Made by a program: the position numbers and the translations under genes. Below, piece after piece: positions 17,740-26,727 of a DNA stretch of 64,000 nucleotides. Source of the DNA: Haloactinopolyspora alba (GTDB taxonomy: Bacteria > Actinomycetota > Actinomycetes > Jiangellales > Jiangellaceae); the NCBI RefSeq assembly GCF_003014555.1, contig NZ_PYGE01000008.1, positions 1 through 64,000 of the forward strand. Reading direction: 5' to 3'. The notes beneath the pieces are model-generated. The model saw nothing but the letters and a program-made list of their open reading frames with translations, did no database searches and was not told the origin of the DNA. The first letter of the stretch is position 1; every line of letters starts with the position of its first letter.

Positions 17740-19164
17740 ATGATCACGACCCCGGTCCGTTCCGCCGCGGCGCGGAACGACTGGCGCAGTCTCGATCCGC
17801 GTCCACTCGGCAGCCCCGCACACACCCCCGTGTCGGTCAGCGTCGTCGTGCCCGCCCACGGCTGCCAGCCCGAACTGGACCTCACCCTGGCCGCACTGGC
17901 CGCGCAGAGCCATCCTGCGAGCCTGATCGGTGTCGTCGTGGTCGACGACCGTTCCGAGCCGCCGCTGACGCTGCCCGACCTGCGCCCCGAGAACACCGAG
18001 CTCGTCCGGGTGGAGGGCGGCGGCCACGGCTCCGGACGCGCCCGCGACATCGGCGCACGCCACGCCGAGGGCGACGTCGTGCTCTTCCTCGACGCGGACA
18101 TCATCGCCGATCACCACCACCTCGAGGCGCACGCACGCTGGCACGAGATCACCGACGACGCTGTGGTCCTCGGGTTCCGCGACTTCGTGGACGTCACCGG
18201 AGTCACGCCGGCGGCGACGCACGACGCGGTCGGGCGCGACACGATGGCAAGTCTGGTCGACGGCCGTGAGCGCGAGCCGCATTCGTGGATCGAGCAGCTG
18301 CTCGAGAAGACGGACGACCTGCTCCACGACCGCGAGGACCTGTGGCGGGCCGTCGTCGGCGCGAGTGTCTCGACTCGGCGTGACTTCTACCAGGAGGTCG
18401 GCGGATTCGCGCACTTCCCGCGCCGGGGGATCGTCGACACCGAGTTCGGCTATCGGTGTTTCACCGGCGGCGGCCTCATCGTCCCGGAGCGCCACGCGCG
18501 CAGCCTGCATCAGGGCCAGCGGTCGTTCGCCACCCGCGGGCCCGAGATCGCCCAGCGCCGGGCGCCGCTGATCGCGAACCACATCGCCAACCCGCGGTAC
18601 CGCACGCCGATCGGCGGGCGGCAGTGGGCCGTGCCGTACGTCCACGTCATCGTGCCGCCGAGCACCGCGCCGTTCATGACCGCGCGCTACACCGTCGACG
18701 ACATCCTCGCCAACGATCACGACGACCTCACCGTCTCCGTCGTCGTCGATCCCGACGGTGACGACGCCGACCTCTACGCGGACTACTGGCAGGCAGACGG
18801 CCGGGTGCGTCTGGTCGAGCAGGCGCCGGCGTCCGGGTTCCCGAGTCCTGCGACGATGATCGTTCCGGTCGGTGCCCGGCTGACGAGCACCGCGGTCGGT
18901 TCGCTGCTGGACCGCCTGCGCACGTGGCGGCAGGGTCTGCTGAGCATCAGCGTGACCGGGGTCGACGCGCCGCTGGAGATGTGGGCGACGCGGGCGCTGA
19001 GCCGGGTGCGACGCGCCGATCCCGCGGCCGAGCGCCCGGTCCGCGAAACGGCGCGTGAGCTGTTCGGCGAGACCTGGGTCGCCGGCTCGGATCACGGCGT
19101 CGGAACCCGTTCAGGAGCCTCCGACCGGCACTTCAAGGACGGCAGGTTTCACGCGGGCCGGTAG
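17740..19164 (+). CDS. Glycosyltransferase family 2
   Basis: 474 residues, ATG with AGGAG seven bases upstream. The GT-A domain starts at about residue 30 (VSVSVVVPAHGCQPEL), with VVVVDDRSE, the RARDIGARHAEGDVVLFLDAD block carrying the metal-binding DxD, and a WRAVVGASVS acceptor-site region. The C-terminal 170 residues are alpha/beta but not recognised. The 3' end overlaps the convergent methyltransferase gene by 16 bases, as seen for the other GT-methyltransferase pair at 10986. It lacks clear membrane helices and is probably cytoplasmic. Confidence 0.85.
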   Translation: MITTPVRSAAARNDWRSLDPRPLGSPAHTPVSVSVVVPAHGCQPELDLTLAALAAQSHPASLIGVVVVDDRSEPPLTLPDLRPENTELVRVEGGGHGSGRARDIGARHAEGDVVLFLDADIIADHHHLEAHARWHEITDDAVVLGFRDFVDVTGVTPAATHDAVGRDTMASLVDGREREPHSWIEQLLEKTDDLLHDREDLWRAVVGASVSTRRDFYQEVGGFAHFPRRGIVDTEFGYRCFTGGGLIVPERHARSLHQGQRSFATRGPEIAQRRAPLIANHIANPRYRTPIGGRQWAVPYVHVIVPPSTAPFMTARYTVDDILANDHDDLTVSVVVDPDGDDADLYADYWQADGRVRLVEQAPASGFPSPATMIVPVGARLTSTAVGSLLDRLRTWRQGLLSISVTGVDAPLEMWATRALSRVRRADPAAERPVRETARELFGETWVAGSDHGVGTRSGASDRHFKDGRFHAGR

Positions 19165-20405
19165 GTCAGCATCGCCGCACGGTCGACCGGCTCGCCCTCG
19201 CGCGTCAGCCCGGGTGTCTGCGCCAGCCACGCCTCGGTCGCCTCCTGCTCCTCCGAGCGATCGACGTCGTCGACCACGATCTTCGCGCCTGGGGCGAGCA
19301 CCGGGGCGAGAACAGGAACGGCCGGGTAGCGCGCTTGCGGCCCGCTGGAGCGCGGCGGCCCGTCGACCACCAGGAGCTCGATGTCCTTGATGTCTGCGAC
19401 CGCGTCGCGGTCGTACCAGACGAAGCTCTCCCGCCCGAGCTCCAGGTCCGTCAACGCGGCCGTGCGCACCTCCGCGACCTCGCTGAGTCCGTGCTCGTCG
19501 AGCAGACGGCGGGTCTCGGCGGCGAAGCGTTCGTCGTGCTCCAGAGCGACCACACGCCCGGCGCCCAGGGCCCGTACCGCGTAGGCCAGCCACACCGTGG
19601 ACGCGCCGCTGCCGCACTCCACGATCATCGCCGGGCGTTCGCGCTCGACCAGGTTCACCAGCCGGAGCAGCGTGGTCGGCTCCATGGCCCAGCCGCCGGT
19701 CTGCGGCAGTGGTGCCCGCGCATCGACCCGCTCCACGAGCTGGAGCAGCGCCTGGACCTGGCGCACCGGCTCGTACTCGAGCCTGGCGATGTGCTCACGG
19801 ATCATCACCTGACGGCGTTTGCCGGCCTGCTCGGCCTCGTCGATCTTCGCCACCGTCGCGTCACGGACGTCGGTGACCGTCCCGCGGACACGGTCGACAC
19901 CGTCGCGGACGTCGTCGCGGGCGCCCATCAGGTCGGCACGCACCCCGCCGAGATCTCCGCGCACGCCGATGATCTCCTCGTGCACCCGGCCGAACTCGTC
20001 CACCAACCGGACGTGCCGCTCGGCGGCCGCGAGGCGTTCCTGGGCGATTCCGGTCGCGGCCTTCTCTCCGGCCGCCTCGACCCGGTCGGCGGCGGCGGCG
20101 AAAGCGGTCGACAGCGAGCGCGCCGCCTCGTCGGCCGACGCCCCGACCTTGTCCGGGAGCTTCTTCAACCGGTTGATCTTCCCGGCATCGCGCGACTGCT
20201 GGCGCGCGACGTCGCGCAGGCGGCGGGCGACCTCACCCTGCCGCCGCCGGACGTCCATCAGGACGACGAAGATTCCGGCCAGCAGCAGCCCCAGCCCGCC
20301 GACGGCCAGGTCGGTGCTTCCGGCGAGTCCGGCGACAGCGACAAGGAGACCCAGCACCGCGGCCGCCGCGACGGCAGTGAGTTGACGGCTCGTCATGCCC
20401 AACAC
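19149..20405 (-). CDS. Membrane-anchored coiled-coil class I methyltransferase, paralogue 2
   Basis: 418 residues from GTG at 20405, with AGGA five bases before it; ATG three codons later is the alternative. Two membrane helices occupy about residues 8-50. A long, almost uninterrupted helical region follows (about 55-220) rich in Arg, Asp, Glu and Ala with heptad-like spacing. The C-terminal 200 residues are a methyltransferase domain: VECGSGASTVWLAYAV (SAM motif), VVALEHDERFAAETRR, LLVVDGPPRSSG and KIVVDDVDR. This is the longest helical arm of the three paralogues. The layout suggests a membrane-tethered enzyme acting at a set distance on a growing glycan. This role is inferred. Confidence 0.75.
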   Translation of the reverse strand: MLGMTSRQLTAVAAAAVLGLLVAVAGLAGSTDLAVGGLGLLLAGIFVVLMDVRRRQGEVARRLRDVARQQSRDAGKINRLKKLPDKVGASADEAARSLSTAFAAAADRVEAAGEKAATGIAQERLAAAERHVRLVDEFGRVHEEIIGVRGDLGGVRADLMGARDDVRDGVDRVRGTVTDVRDATVAKIDEAEQAGKRRQVMIREHIARLEYEPVRQVQALLQLVERVDARAPLPQTGGWAMEPTTLLRLVNLVERERPAMIVECGSGASTVWLAYAVRALGAGRVVALEHDERFAAETRRLLDEHGLSEVAEVRTAALTDLELGRESFVWYDRDAVADIKDIELLVVDGPPRSSGPQARYPAVPVLAPVLAPGAKIVVDDVDRSEEQEATEAWLAQTPGLTREGEPVDRAAMLTYRPA

Positions 20406-20541
20406 GAATCCTGCCCAACCTTCCACACTCGGCGTCGGCGTGAGACTACCGTTCGCTGTGGCGGCGCGGGCAACCGCTCGTGTCCGCTTTCCGCCGCCGG
20501 CGCCCTGCCGTGACACCATCGGCCCTGAGGAGCTTTCGCAG

Positions 20542-21099
20542 ATGCGCGTGTTCGTGTTGTGTACGGGACGATGCGGCTCGGTGACGTTCATCGAGGCGTG
20601 TCAGCACATCGACAACTACACCGCCGGGCACGAGACCCGCTTCCGCGAGTACGGGCCGGCACGCTTCGACTACCCGGACGGGCACATCGAGGCGGACAAC
20701 CGGCTGTCCTGGTTCCTCGGCGGCCTGGGCCGCGCCTTCGGCGCCGATCCGCTCTACGTGCACCTGCGCCGCGACCCCGAACAGGTGGCCCGCAGCTTCG
20801 TCGGCCGCTGGAACAAGGGACGGGCGAACATCATGGGCGCGTTCGGGCAGGCCGTGATCCCCGGGCCGTTCCCGCGCCCGGAAGAGCAGCGCCTCGACGT
20901 CGCCCGCTTCTACGTCGACACGGTCCGGACCAACATCGAAGCGTTCCTGGCCACCGTGCCGAACACGATGACCGTCGATCTCGAGCACGCGCCCGAACAG
21001 TTCCCCGAGTTCTGGCGGCGGATCGGGGCCGAGGGTGACCTCGACGCGGCGCTCGGCGAGTTCGAGCACCGTCACAACGCCGCCCCGGCCGCCGGTTGA
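20542..21099 (+). CDS. Small sulfotransferase-like protein
   Basis: 185 residues from ATG at 20542, with GAGGAG about ten bases upstream. The first residues form the PAPS 5'-phosphosulfate loop (VFVLCTGRCGSVTF), and YVHLRRDPEQVARSF matches the 3'-phosphate site of PAPS sulfotransferases. It is shorter than typical members (250-300), so it may be a minimal form. It is divergent from methyltransferase paralogue 2 and followed by a nucleotide-sugar dehydrogenase and a GT4, consistent with sulfation of the surface glycan. Confidence 0.78.
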   Translation: MRVFVLCTGRCGSVTFIEACQHIDNYTAGHETRFREYGPARFDYPDGHIEADNRLSWFLGGLGRAFGADPLYVHLRRDPEQVARSFVGRWNKGRANIMGAFGQAVIPGPFPRPEEQRLDVARFYVDTVRTNIEAFLATVPNTMTVDLEHAPEQFPEFWRRIGAEGDLDAALGEFEHRHNAAPAAG

Positions 21100-21226
21100 T
21101 CGGTCGGTGAGGACGTGGGCGTCGCCGACCGCCGCCGGCAGGGGTACCTTGGCCGATCCGCCCGGCACCGTGGCAGACTCTCTTCGTTAACGACCATGCA
21201 TGTCTCGAGCAGCCGGAGATGAATCA

Positions 21227-22489
21227 GTGTCCGCAGACCTCGCGGTGATCGGGCTCGGCTATGTCGGCCTGCCGCTGGCCCAGGAAGCCAGCCGTGCCGG
21301 GCTGTCCGTGCTCGGCTTCGACGTCAGCACCACCGTCGTCGAAGGGCTGAACGCGGGACGCTCGCACGTTGACGACCTCACCGACGACGACATCGCGGCC
21401 ATCCGCGCCGCGGGTTTCCGCGCCAGCACCGACGAGTCCGACCTCGACGACACCGACACCATCATCATCTGTGTGCCGACGCCGTTGTCCGAGGACGGCG
21501 GGCCGGACCTCGACGCCGTGATGGCCGCCGTGGCCACCGTGTCCCGGCACATCGGGCGGGGCAATCTCGTCGTACTCGAGTCCACGACCTATCCGGGCAC
21601 CACCGACGAGGTCGTGCGCCCGATGCTCGAGGAGTCCGGGCTCGTCGCCGGTAGCGACTTCCACCTGGCGTTCTCGCCCGAGCGCATCGACCCGGGCAAC
21701 GCCCAGTTCGGCATGCGCAACACCCCGAAGGTCATCGGCGGGCAGACGCGAGCGTGCACCGAGCGCGCCGCGGCGTTCTACCGCCGGTTCGTCGACACCG
21801 TCGTCGAGGCGCGGGGCACCCGCGAGGCCGAGACCGCGAAACTGCTCGAGAACACCTACCGGCACGTCAACATCGCGCTGGTCAACGAGATGGCCCGGTT
21901 CTGCCACGAACTCGGCATCGACCTGTGGGACGTCATCCGGCTGGCCAAGAGCAAGCCGTTCGGTTTCCAGGCCTTCTACCCCGGGCCGGGCGTCGGCGGG
22001 CACTGCATCCCGATCGATCCGAACTACCTCAGCCACAACGTCCGCAGCCGCCTGGGCTACCCGTTCCGCTTCGTCGAGCTGGCACAGGAGATCAACGCCA
22101 CCATGCCGACGTACGTGGCGCAGCGGGTCCAGAACCTGCTGAACGTCGACGGCAAGGCGGTGAACGGTTCCACCGTGCTGCTGCTCGGCGTCACGTACAA
22201 GCCCGACATCGCCGACCAGCGCGAGTCGCCCGCGGTGCCGGTGGCGCGCCGGTTGCTGGCACTGGGCGCCAACCTGGTCTTCCACGACCCGCGGGTGCAG
22301 CAGTGGCACGTCGACGACAACGTCCTCGAGTGCGTCCCCGACCTCGAGACCGCGCTGACGCGTGCCGACCTGTCGGTGGTGCTGCAGGGACACGCCGAGT
22401 ACGACGGCGACCTCATCGCGAAGTCGTCCCCACGGGTCTTCGACACCCGCGGCATCACCCCGAAGTCCGACACCGTGGAGCACATGTGA
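21227..22489 (+). CDS. UDP-N-acetylhexosamine 6-dehydrogenase (WecC/WbpA family)
   Basis: 420 residues from GTG at 21227, chosen for GGAG eight bases upstream; ATG at 21200 is possible. NAD-binding motif VIGLGYVGLPLA lies at the N-terminus, and the catalytic Cys is in PGPGVGGHCIPIDPNYL, a signature closer to UDP-GlcNAc/UDP-ManNAc dehydrogenases than to UDP-glucose dehydrogenase. It oxidises C6 of the UDP-amino sugar twice to give the uronic acid, using two NAD+. It probably supplies an acidic amino sugar to the surrounding glycosyltransferases. Confidence 0.88.
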   Translation: MSADLAVIGLGYVGLPLAQEASRAGLSVLGFDVSTTVVEGLNAGRSHVDDLTDDDIAAIRAAGFRASTDESDLDDTDTIIICVPTPLSEDGGPDLDAVMAAVATVSRHIGRGNLVVLESTTYPGTTDEVVRPMLEESGLVAGSDFHLAFSPERIDPGNAQFGMRNTPKVIGGQTRACTERAAAFYRRFVDTVVEARGTREAETAKLLENTYRHVNIALVNEMARFCHELGIDLWDVIRLAKSKPFGFQAFYPGPGVGGHCIPIDPNYLSHNVRSRLGYPFRFVELAQEINATMPTYVAQRVQNLLNVDGKAVNGSTVLLLGVTYKPDIADQRESPAVPVARRLLALGANLVFHDPRVQQWHVDDNVLECVPDLETALTRADLSVVLQGHAEYDGDLIAKSSPRVFDTRGITPKSDTVEHM

Positions 22490-22542
22490 CCACCGGTGGC
22501 ACGCGCCACCGCCGCCGCGGCCACGGAGAGGGGTAGCCGGTC

Positions 22543-23634
22543 GTGGACATCCTCGTCGTCACGGTGGTGCACGACCCCGAGGATGCGCGGATCCGGCACC
22601 GGCAGATCCGCGCACTGCTCGACGCCGGGCACCGGGTGACCTACGCCGCGCCGTTCACCGCATACCAGCGTCCCGTACCGGACGACGTCGCCACTGTCGA
22701 GTTGCCCCGGGCACGCGGCAAGCGCCGCTTGGCCGCCGCCCGCGCGGCCCGGCGGCTGCTGCGCACACGCGGACGCTCGTTCGACGTGACGCTGCTCCAC
22801 GACCCCGAACTGGTGGTCGCGGCCGCGGGCCTGCGCGTGCCCGGGCTGGTGTGGGACGTGCACGAGGACACCGCCGCGGCCGTCGAGATGAAGACGTGGC
22901 TGCCGTCCGCGCTGCGCCCGGCAGCCGCGCGGCTGATCCGCGTGGCCGAGCACTACGCCGAGCGCCGGATGCCGCTGCTGCTGGCGGAGGACTCCTACAC
23001 CGAACGGTTCCGCGACCCGCACCCGATCGTGCACAACAGCGTCCTCGTCCCCGACTCCGCCGCACCGGCCGCCTCCCCCGAGCCCCGGGTCGTCTATCTC
23101 GGCCGGCTGACCCGCCCGCGCGGGGCGCTGGAGCTCGTCGAGCTGGGGCGGCGGCTGGCCCCGGACATCACCGTCGAGGTCATCGGACCGGCCGATGCGG
23201 ACTGCCGCGACCCGCTGGCGGCCGCACACGACGAGGGCGTCCTGCGCTGGCACGGGTTCCTGCCCAACGACGACGCGCTGGCTCACCTGCCCGGCACGCT
23301 CGCCGGGTTGAGCCTGCTGCACGATCAGCCCAACTACGCGCGGTCGCGTCCCACCAAGATCATTGAGTACATGGCACACGGCGTGCCGGTGATCACCACA
23401 CCGAACCCCAGCTCGGCGGAGCTGGTGGACCGGTACGGGTGCGGGCTGGTCGTGCCGTTCGGGGACGTCGCGGCCGCGGAGTCGCGGATCCGGGCGCTGG
23501 CCCGGGACGTCGAGTCGTACCACCGGTATTCCGCCGCCGGCCGGGCTGCCGCCCTGGAGAACTACAGCTGGTCGGCCGAGGCCGACACCTTCGTCCGCAC
23601 CCTCGAGGAGTTCGCAGCTCACGCTGTACGCTGA
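22543..23634 (+). CDS. Glycosyltransferase family 4
   Basis: 363 residues, GTG start with GGAGAGGGG upstream. The fold is GT-B: an N-terminal half with VVTVVHDPEDARIRHRQ and LVWDVHED, and a C-terminal half with VVYLGRLTRPRGALELV and YMAHGVPVITTP, which includes the conserved acidic/nucleotide-binding region of retaining GT4 enzymes. It sits 53 bases after the UDP-HexNAc dehydrogenase and before methyltransferase paralogue 3, all in one direction, so these three are probably co-transcribed. It may use the uronic amino sugar made by its neighbour. Confidence 0.87.
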   Translation: MDILVVTVVHDPEDARIRHRQIRALLDAGHRVTYAAPFTAYQRPVPDDVATVELPRARGKRRLAAARAARRLLRTRGRSFDVTLLHDPELVVAAAGLRVPGLVWDVHEDTAAAVEMKTWLPSALRPAAARLIRVAEHYAERRMPLLLAEDSYTERFRDPHPIVHNSVLVPDSAAPAASPEPRVVYLGRLTRPRGALELVELGRRLAPDITVEVIGPADADCRDPLAAAHDEGVLRWHGFLPNDDALAHLPGTLAGLSLLHDQPNYARSRPTKIIEYMAHGVPVITTPNPSSAELVDRYGCGLVVPFGDVAAAESRIRALARDVESYHRYSAAGRAAALENYSWSAEADTFVRTLEEFAAHAVR

Positions 23635-23712
23635 CCGCCGCGCCGATCGTAGTGTCGGTGCCGTGTCCGGATAGAGTTCGGTCTACCATCCGCCCGACGA
23701 CGGAGATCGCAG

Positions 23713-24864
23713 ATGTTGCGCGCCGTACGCTCGTTCTTAGGCTCCCGCTGGCCCGTTCTGGGCATGCTCGGCGCGGTCGCCGCCGCGCTTTTCGCGGTAT
23801 GGGCCCTGATCGACGAAAGCAGCGTCACGCTCGCCGCCATCACGGCGCTGCTCGGCCTGACCCTCGTCAGTCTGGTCATGGTCGGGCGCATCGCCCGGGC
23901 CGCCGAGCACCGGGCCAAAGCGGTCGAGCACCGGGCCAAGGCAGTCGAGGCGCAACTGGAGAAGGTCGAGTCCGCCAACCGCACACAGGCGTCGTCCCTG
24001 GAGCAGATCAAGCAGGCGCAAGCCGATCCGAACGGCGGCCCGCTCGGCGCGATCGTCGGCGCGCAGCGTCTCGACGCCGCCGTGCGCCACGACGAGCTGG
24101 TGGACAGCATCGCCGAGCTCAGCAAGAAGCTGGACACCGTCCACAAGGGCGTCACGACGGGCTTCCACGACGCGTCGATCGCCTCCGAGGCGCAGATGTC
24201 GGAGCTGTCCGCGCTGAGCAACCTCTACACGATCTTCGAGCCGTCCGACGAGGTCCCGGTGCTGGGCGGGTTCGCGGCGACACCGCAGACCATCCTGCGG
24301 CTGACGTCCCTGGTCATGCATCTGCCCGAAGACGGGCTGGTGGTCGAGTGCGGCAGCGGCTCCTCCACCGTGTGGATGGCCTTCGCCTGCCGGCGCGCCG
24401 GGCACGGCCGGGTGGTCGCGCTCGAGCACGACGAACGTTACGCCGAGCAGACCCGGCAGGCTCTCGCCCGGCACAGGCTCGCGGAGTTCGCGGCGGTCCG
24501 GGTGGCGGAACTGGAGCCGTTCACACTCGACGAGACCACGTTCGACTGGTACGACCGCAAGCAGTGGGACGACCTCTCCGGTATCGACCTGCTGTTCGTC
24601 GACGGGCCCCCGGGCTCGATCGGGCCGCGCTCGCGCTATCCGGCGTTCCCGCTGCTCGCGCCGGCGCTCGCGGACGGCGCCGTGGTCGCGCTGGACGACA
24701 TCCACCGGGACGCCGAGGCGCGCATCGGCGCCGACTGGCTCGCCGAGGGTGCCGACGGTGTGAGCCTGCACGACGGCGGAATGATCGGCCGCACGCGTCT
24801 GCTGACGGTCAACCGCGCCGAGGGTGACGACCGGGCCGAGGGTGACGACCGGGCTGAAAGCTGA
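23713..24864 (+). CDS. Membrane-anchored coiled-coil class I methyltransferase, paralogue 3
   Basis: 383 residues, ATG with GGAG seven bases upstream. Two membrane helices at about residues 11-60 lead into a charged helix (about 62-160) that contains the heptad EHRAKAV twice in tandem. The methyltransferase domain follows at about 195-370: VECGSGSSTVWMAFAC, VVALEHDERYAEQTRQ, LFVDGPPGSIGPRS and VVALDDIHRD. It is closest to paralogue 2. The C-terminus ends in a duplicated AEGDDR. Co-direction with the dehydrogenase and GT4 links it to glycan synthesis. Confidence 0.77.
   Translation: MLRAVRSFLGSRWPVLGMLGAVAAALFAVWALIDESSVTLAAITALLGLTLVSLVMVGRIARAAEHRAKAVEHRAKAVEAQLEKVESANRTQASSLEQIKQAQADPNGGPLGAIVGAQRLDAAVRHDELVDSIAELSKKLDTVHKGVTTGFHDASIASEAQMSELSALSNLYTIFEPSDEVPVLGGFAATPQTILRLTSLVMHLPEDGLVVECGSGSSTVWMAFACRRAGHGRVVALEHDERYAEQTRQALARHRLAEFAAVRVAELEPFTLDETTFDWYDRKQWDDLSGIDLLFVDGPPGSIGPRSRYPAFPLLAPALADGAVVALDDIHRDAEARIGADWLAEGADGVSLHDGGMIGRTRLLTVNRAEGDDRAEGDDRAES
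23905..23946 (+). repeat. Tandem 21-bp repeat encoding one heptad
   Basis: Two adjacent 21-bp units, differing at two third-codon positions, each encode EHRAKAV inside the helical arm of methyltransferase paralogue 3. Because 21 bp is exactly one coiled-coil heptad, gain or loss of a unit would lengthen or shorten the arm without breaking its register. Confidence 0.85.
24817..24852 (+). repeat. Tandem 18-bp repeat at the methyltransferase C-terminus
   Basis: Two identical 18-bp units (24817-24834 and 24835-24852) encode AEGDDR twice, a short acidic tail after the last strand of the enzyme domain. Probably a recent slippage duplication of little functional weight. Confidence 0.85.
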
Positions 24865-24914
24865 GCACCGGACCGCGACCACTGCCGGGACCCGGCAGCG
24901 CGGCGCCGGAACCT

Positions 24915-25553
24915 TCAGGAGCGAGCGCGGCTCGTGTCGGCGCGGTAGCGCAGCCCGTCGACCAGGAGGTCGACCATGCGCCGGCTGTACGCGGCTCCCT
25001 TCTCGCTCGAGGGCAGGCACAGGTTGCCGACGGCCTCCAGGATGTCCTGGGCCTCGACGTCCGCGCGGACGTCGCCGGCGGCGTCCGCCGCGTCGAGCAG
25101 TGACCCGAGGGCGGGGCCGAGACGCCGCATGAAGTAGTCGGGCAGGTCGTCGAACGCCGGATCGCCCGAGTGCAGGGCTTTGACGAGCCCTCGTTTGGCC
25201 GCGAGGAACTCGGTGTAACGGTGCAGCCACTTCTCGAGCGCCACACCTGGCTCGTGCTCGGCCGCCAGCACCGGTGAAGCGTCGGCGCAGGCATCCACCT
25301 CGCGCTGAAACACGGCCTTGACCAGGTCCGATCGCTTCGGGAAGTGCCGGTACAGGGTTCCGACTCCGACGCCGGCCAGGTCGGCGATCTCCTTGGCGGG
25401 CGCATCCACGCCTGATGTTCCGAACACGGTCTTCGCCGCCTCGAGCAAGGACTCGATGTTGCGTCGCGCGTCTGCGCGCAGCGGACGCGGCGCATGTTCG
25501 GGCGCGACCGGACCCGTCGAGTCGGCTCCGGTCGTTGTTGTGCTGTCGGCCAC
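24915..25553 (-). CDS. TetR-family transcriptional regulator
   Basis: 212 residues from GTG with GGGGAGGAG upstream. The DNA-binding domain is at about 28-75 (ARRNIESLLEAAKTVF, GVGVGTLYRHFPKRSDL); the C-terminal helical half is a ligand domain with no known ligand. It diverges from an aldo/keto reductase gene, and two GGAA-N5-TTCC inverted repeats lie between them. It most likely represses that gene and itself. Confidence 0.92.
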   Translation of the reverse strand: MADSTTTTGADSTGPVAPEHAPRPLRADARRNIESLLEAAKTVFGTSGVDAPAKEIADLAGVGVGTLYRHFPKRSDLVKAVFQREVDACADASPVLAAEHEPGVALEKWLHRYTEFLAAKRGLVKALHSGDPAFDDLPDYFMRRLGPALGSLLDAADAAGDVRADVEAQDILEAVGNLCLPSSEKGAAYSRRMVDLLVDGLRYRADTSRARS

Positions 25554-25575
25554 GACACTCCTCCCCTTGCTAACC

Positions 25576-25611
25576 GGAATACTTTTCCGTATAGTTCTGG
25601 AAGAGCGTTCC
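25576..25611. promoter_or_regulatory. Paired TetR operator candidates
   Basis: Two inverted repeats of identical geometry, GGAATACTTTTCC (25576-25588) and GGAAGAGCGTTCC (25599-25611), each GGAA-N5-TTCC, with centres 23 bp apart. They lie between the divergent TetR and aldo/keto reductase genes. Two dimers could bind with this spacing. Confidence 0.6.
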
Positions 25612-25688
25612 GCTTATGTCCGAGCATACGGCACCACGGACACGCTCACCACACTCGCCCACCACGCCCAGACCCCGGGAGAACCCGC

Positions 25689-26717
25689 ATGCAGTACCGC
25701 ACCCTCGGCCGGACCGGCATCAAGGTCAGTCCCTACGCGCTCGGCGCCATGATGTTCGGCGCCGTCGGCAACCCCGACCACGACGACTCGATCAAGATCA
25801 TCCACAAGGCTCTCGACGCGGGGATCAACGTCATCGACACCGCCGACGTGTACTCGCACGGCGAGTCGGAGGAGATCGTGGGCAAGGCCCTCAGCGGGCG
25901 CCGCGACGACGTCGTGCTCGCCACCAAGGCACGGCTCCCGATGGGCGAGGACCCGAACCACCAGGGCGCCTCCAGGCGCTGGCTGACGCGTGCCCTGGAA
26001 GACTCGCTGCGGCGCCTGCAGACCGACCACGTCGACCTGTTCCAGATGCAGCGCCCGGACCCCGACACCGACGTCGAGGAGACCCTCTCGGCGCTGACCG
26101 ACCTGGTGCGCGCCGGCAAGGTCCGGGCTGTCGGCATCTCGTCGCTGCCCGCGTCGGACATCGTCCGGTCGCACTGGGTCGCCGAGCGGCGCGGCCTCAC
26201 CCGGTTCCGCACCGAGCAGCCGCCGTACTCGATCCTCACCCGCGGCATCGAGCGCGAGGTACTGCCGGTGGCCCAGGAGTTCGGCATGGGCACCCTGGTG
26301 TACAGCCCGCTCGCCGGCGGCCTGCTGACCGGCCGGTACCGCAAGGACCAGCAGAACGCTACACACCGGTCCCAGTTCGGCTTCCAGCACCTGAAGGACG
26401 AGAGCCGGCTCGACGTGGTCGAGCAGCTCATCCCGGTGGCCCGGGACGCGGGCATGCCGCTGACCCACCTGGCCATGGCCTTCGCGATCGCCCATCCCGG
26501 CGTCACGTCCGCGATCGTCGGCCCGCGGACCATGGACCACCTGGACGACCTGCTCGCCGGCGTCGACGTCACGCTGACCGACGAGATGCTCGACCGCATC
26601 GACGAGATCGGCCCGCCGGGAACCGACGTCGGCCGGCTGGACATGGCCTACGACCCACCGGCCGTCACGCAGGCGCGGCTGCGCCGGCGCCCGGCCGACG
26701 AGCGCTCGGCCGCCTGA
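25689..26717 (+). CDS. Aldo/keto reductase
   Basis: 342-residue NADPH-dependent reductase of the voltage-channel-beta/YajO group, starting at MQYRTLGRTG. Catalytic residues are visible: Asp in NVIDTADVYSHGESEE, whose Tyr is the acid, Lys in VLATKARL and a His/Gln-type site in DLFQMQRPDP, where many relatives have His. The NADP-binding C-terminal block SAIVGPRTMDHL is present. It is under probable control of the divergent TetR protein. Likely role: detoxifying aldehydes or ketones. In this enzyme family the substrate is rarely predictable. Confidence 0.9.
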   Translation: MQYRTLGRTGIKVSPYALGAMMFGAVGNPDHDDSIKIIHKALDAGINVIDTADVYSHGESEEIVGKALSGRRDDVVLATKARLPMGEDPNHQGASRRWLTRALEDSLRRLQTDHVDLFQMQRPDPDTDVEETLSALTDLVRAGKVRAVGISSLPASDIVRSHWVAERRGLTRFRTEQPPYSILTRGIEREVLPVAQEFGMGTLVYSPLAGGLLTGRYRKDQQNATHRSQFGFQHLKDESRLDVVEQLIPVARDAGMPLTHLAMAFAIAHPGVTSAIVGPRTMDHLDDLLAGVDVTLTDEMLDRIDEIGPPGTDVGRLDMAYDPPAVTQARLRRRPADERSAA

Positions 26718-26727
26718 GCCCTGCCAC

